DNA from: Temperatibacter marinus
GTDB taxonomy: Bacteria; Pseudomonadota; Alphaproteobacteria; Sphingomonadales; Kordiimonadaceae
Direction: 5' to 3'
Assembly: GCF_031598375.1 (NCBI RefSeq)
Contig: NZ_CP123872.1
Span: 3,034,501 to 3,098,500 of the forward strand
Length of the DNA stretch: 64,000 nucleotides
A program made the position numbers and the translations under genes. This document shows positions 63,118 through 64,000 of this stretch, in pieces (the first letter of the stretch is position 1; each line of letters starts with the position of its first letter). Below the pieces are notes generated by a model that was not told where the DNA came from, ran no database searches, and saw only the letters and a list, made by a program, of their open reading frames with translations.

Positions 63118-64000
63118 GCTTCAGCAAGAGCCCAAATGCGGTCTTGCCCCCAAAAAGTTTTCCCGTTTGCTCGCATCACGGGGACTCCCCAACATCCGTA
63201 CTGAAGGATTTCTTTTCTATTCTCTTCCAGTGCTTCCTGCCATTCCTGCTGCTGCAAAGCGTCACGAACGATCGCGAGGCTGATTCCTGATTTTTCTGTA
63301 ATTTTCTGGAGTCCCTTATCAGTAGACGCATCAATACCTTCCGCCATAACAGACCGGAAGAACACTCTATAAAAAGCCAACTCCTTACCTCTATCAATGG
63401 TCGATAAATACTGACCAATTGCTAATCCATAATGTACAGCTTTACCTAAAGGGTCGGCAAACCGTCCAAAGGCAATATCATGTTGCAAAGCCTCTCTCTT
63501 AGCATCCTTAACGATATAAAATTTCTTAGTATCAGGCACTTTCAGCCCTCTGGCTACCATCGGCAATACTGGTTTCAAGTTAAGTTTGACGCCTGTTTCA
63601 GCACTAAGCGCAGCCAATTGTTCCAAGGCTAGATAACTGTAGGGACTTCGCAAAGAAAAATAAAAATCTATAACACCTGATGCTGAGGAAACTTTTGAGC
63701 GACGGAGTCCGTATCGCCAAAGTCTCTGCAAATCATAATGAACTTCTCCGTCCCCAATAAGTAGGCTATTAAAACGTTGTTCCAAGTGATCAAGACGATC
63801 AATGCCCGTATACCATTCTCCAGCATAATAAAGTGATCCACTGGCGTAATGCCCCAGCGAAATCAACAGCCGCTCATTGGCCCTCAGTGTCTCTTCTTCG
63901 ACAAGCGCAACAGAACATTTTTCTTGAATGCGACTTACAGAGCGACGCCATAAAAGGGCTCCCAATTCTTCTGCCACTGCAAAGAAGTCTGGTTTGTCTT
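63093..64000 (-). CDS. DsbA-family / HCCA isomerase-like protein (partial)
   Basis: Thioredoxin-fold protein of the 2-hydroxychromene-2-carboxylate isomerase / DsbA group. The frame stays open to the right edge, so the start is outside. The C-terminal domain (from VIDFYFSLRSPYSYLALEQL) has Ser rather than CxxC at the active site, as in GST-kappa/HCCA enzymes, and ends YGCWGVPVMRANGKTFWGQD. The about 110 residues before it look like the end of a second such domain, so this may be a tandem two-domain member of about 400 residues. Function not known. Confidence 0.75.
   Translation of the reverse strand, partial: DKPDFFAVAEELGALLWRRSVSRIQEKCSVALVEEETLRANERLLISLGHYASGSLYYAGEWYTGIDRLDHLEQRFNSLLIGDGEVHYDLQRLWRYGLRRSKVSSASGVIDFYFSLRSPYSYLALEQLAALSAETGVKLNLKPVLPMVARGLKVPDTKKFYIVKDAKREALQHDIAFGRFADPLGKAVHYGLAIGQYLSTIDRGKELAFYRVFFRSVMAEGIDASTDKGLQKITEKSGISLAIVRDALQQQEWQEALEENRKEILQYGCWGVPVMRANGKTFWGQDRIWALAEALGEKTPT

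Overview
This window is a chromosomal segment of an alphaproteobacterium of moderate, slightly AT-leaning base composition. The main evidence is the minus-strand block argS - SPOR protein - nagZ - M50-like membrane protein - scpA - scpB - tatABC - serS - surE - dipM-like lipoprotein - yajC - secD - secF - Mth938-domain gene. That order is typical of Alphaproteobacteria. The split three-gene pnt operon, a PAS_5-family protein, erpA and a complete Tad/Cpa pilus locus fit the same class. I cannot name the genus from sequence alone; a Kordiimonadales/Emcibacterales-type organism is only a guess. I saw no rRNA, tRNA, CRISPR array, insertion sequence or phage module.

Layout. 1-3 kb: the 5' part of a divergent cobT-like gene running off the left edge, then a large exported protein with a PEP-CTERM-type tail. 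3.2-4.2 kb: an exported coiled-coil protein. 4.4-20 kb: the conserved minus-strand export, cell-wall, chromosome-segregation and tRNA-synthetase block. It includes an M50-family membrane protein that has lost its HExxH motif. 20.2-22.3 kb: a PAS_5 protein, erpA with an attenuator-like leader, xth and a tiny Cys/His protein. 22.4-26.7 kb: a serine hydrolase and the pnt transhydrogenase operon. 26.8-31.5 kb: murI, a membrane desaturase, a DUF418 protein and a second serine hydrolase.

31.6-43.9 kb is the Tad (tight adherence) locus. The pilin, prepilin peptidase, cpaBCDEF and tadBC lie on the minus strand. The TadG-like vWA protein and two TadE/F-like pseudopilins lie on the plus strand, separated from the pilin by about 670 bp of non-coding DNA. 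Downstream of tadC is a three-stem-loop candidate small RNA with its own promoter-like elements and terminator. One TadE-like protein carries two EF-hand-like acidic loops.

43.9-52 kb is metabolic: alpha/beta hydrolase, membrane protein, trxB, cysK, AsmA-like protein, cytochrome P450 and GMC oxidoreductase. 52-56.3 kb holds a receiver protein with a decayed kinase-like N-terminus, a glycine-zipper lipoprotein, and a PepSY-like / response regulator / sensor kinase operon. 56.3-62 kb is a plus-strand run: an oxidoreductase-epimerase fusion, a glycosyltransferase, ispH, a thrB-like kinase and rnhA. The right end has a DUF442-like phosphatase, dps with a duplicated stop region, and a DsbA/HCCA-isomerase-like gene cut by the window edge.

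Nothing here is a clear new defence or mobile system. The best leads are the M50 pseudoprotease in a conserved operon, the Tad-linked RNA candidate, the EF-hand-bearing pseudopilin, the erpA leader and the oxidoreductase-epimerase fusion.
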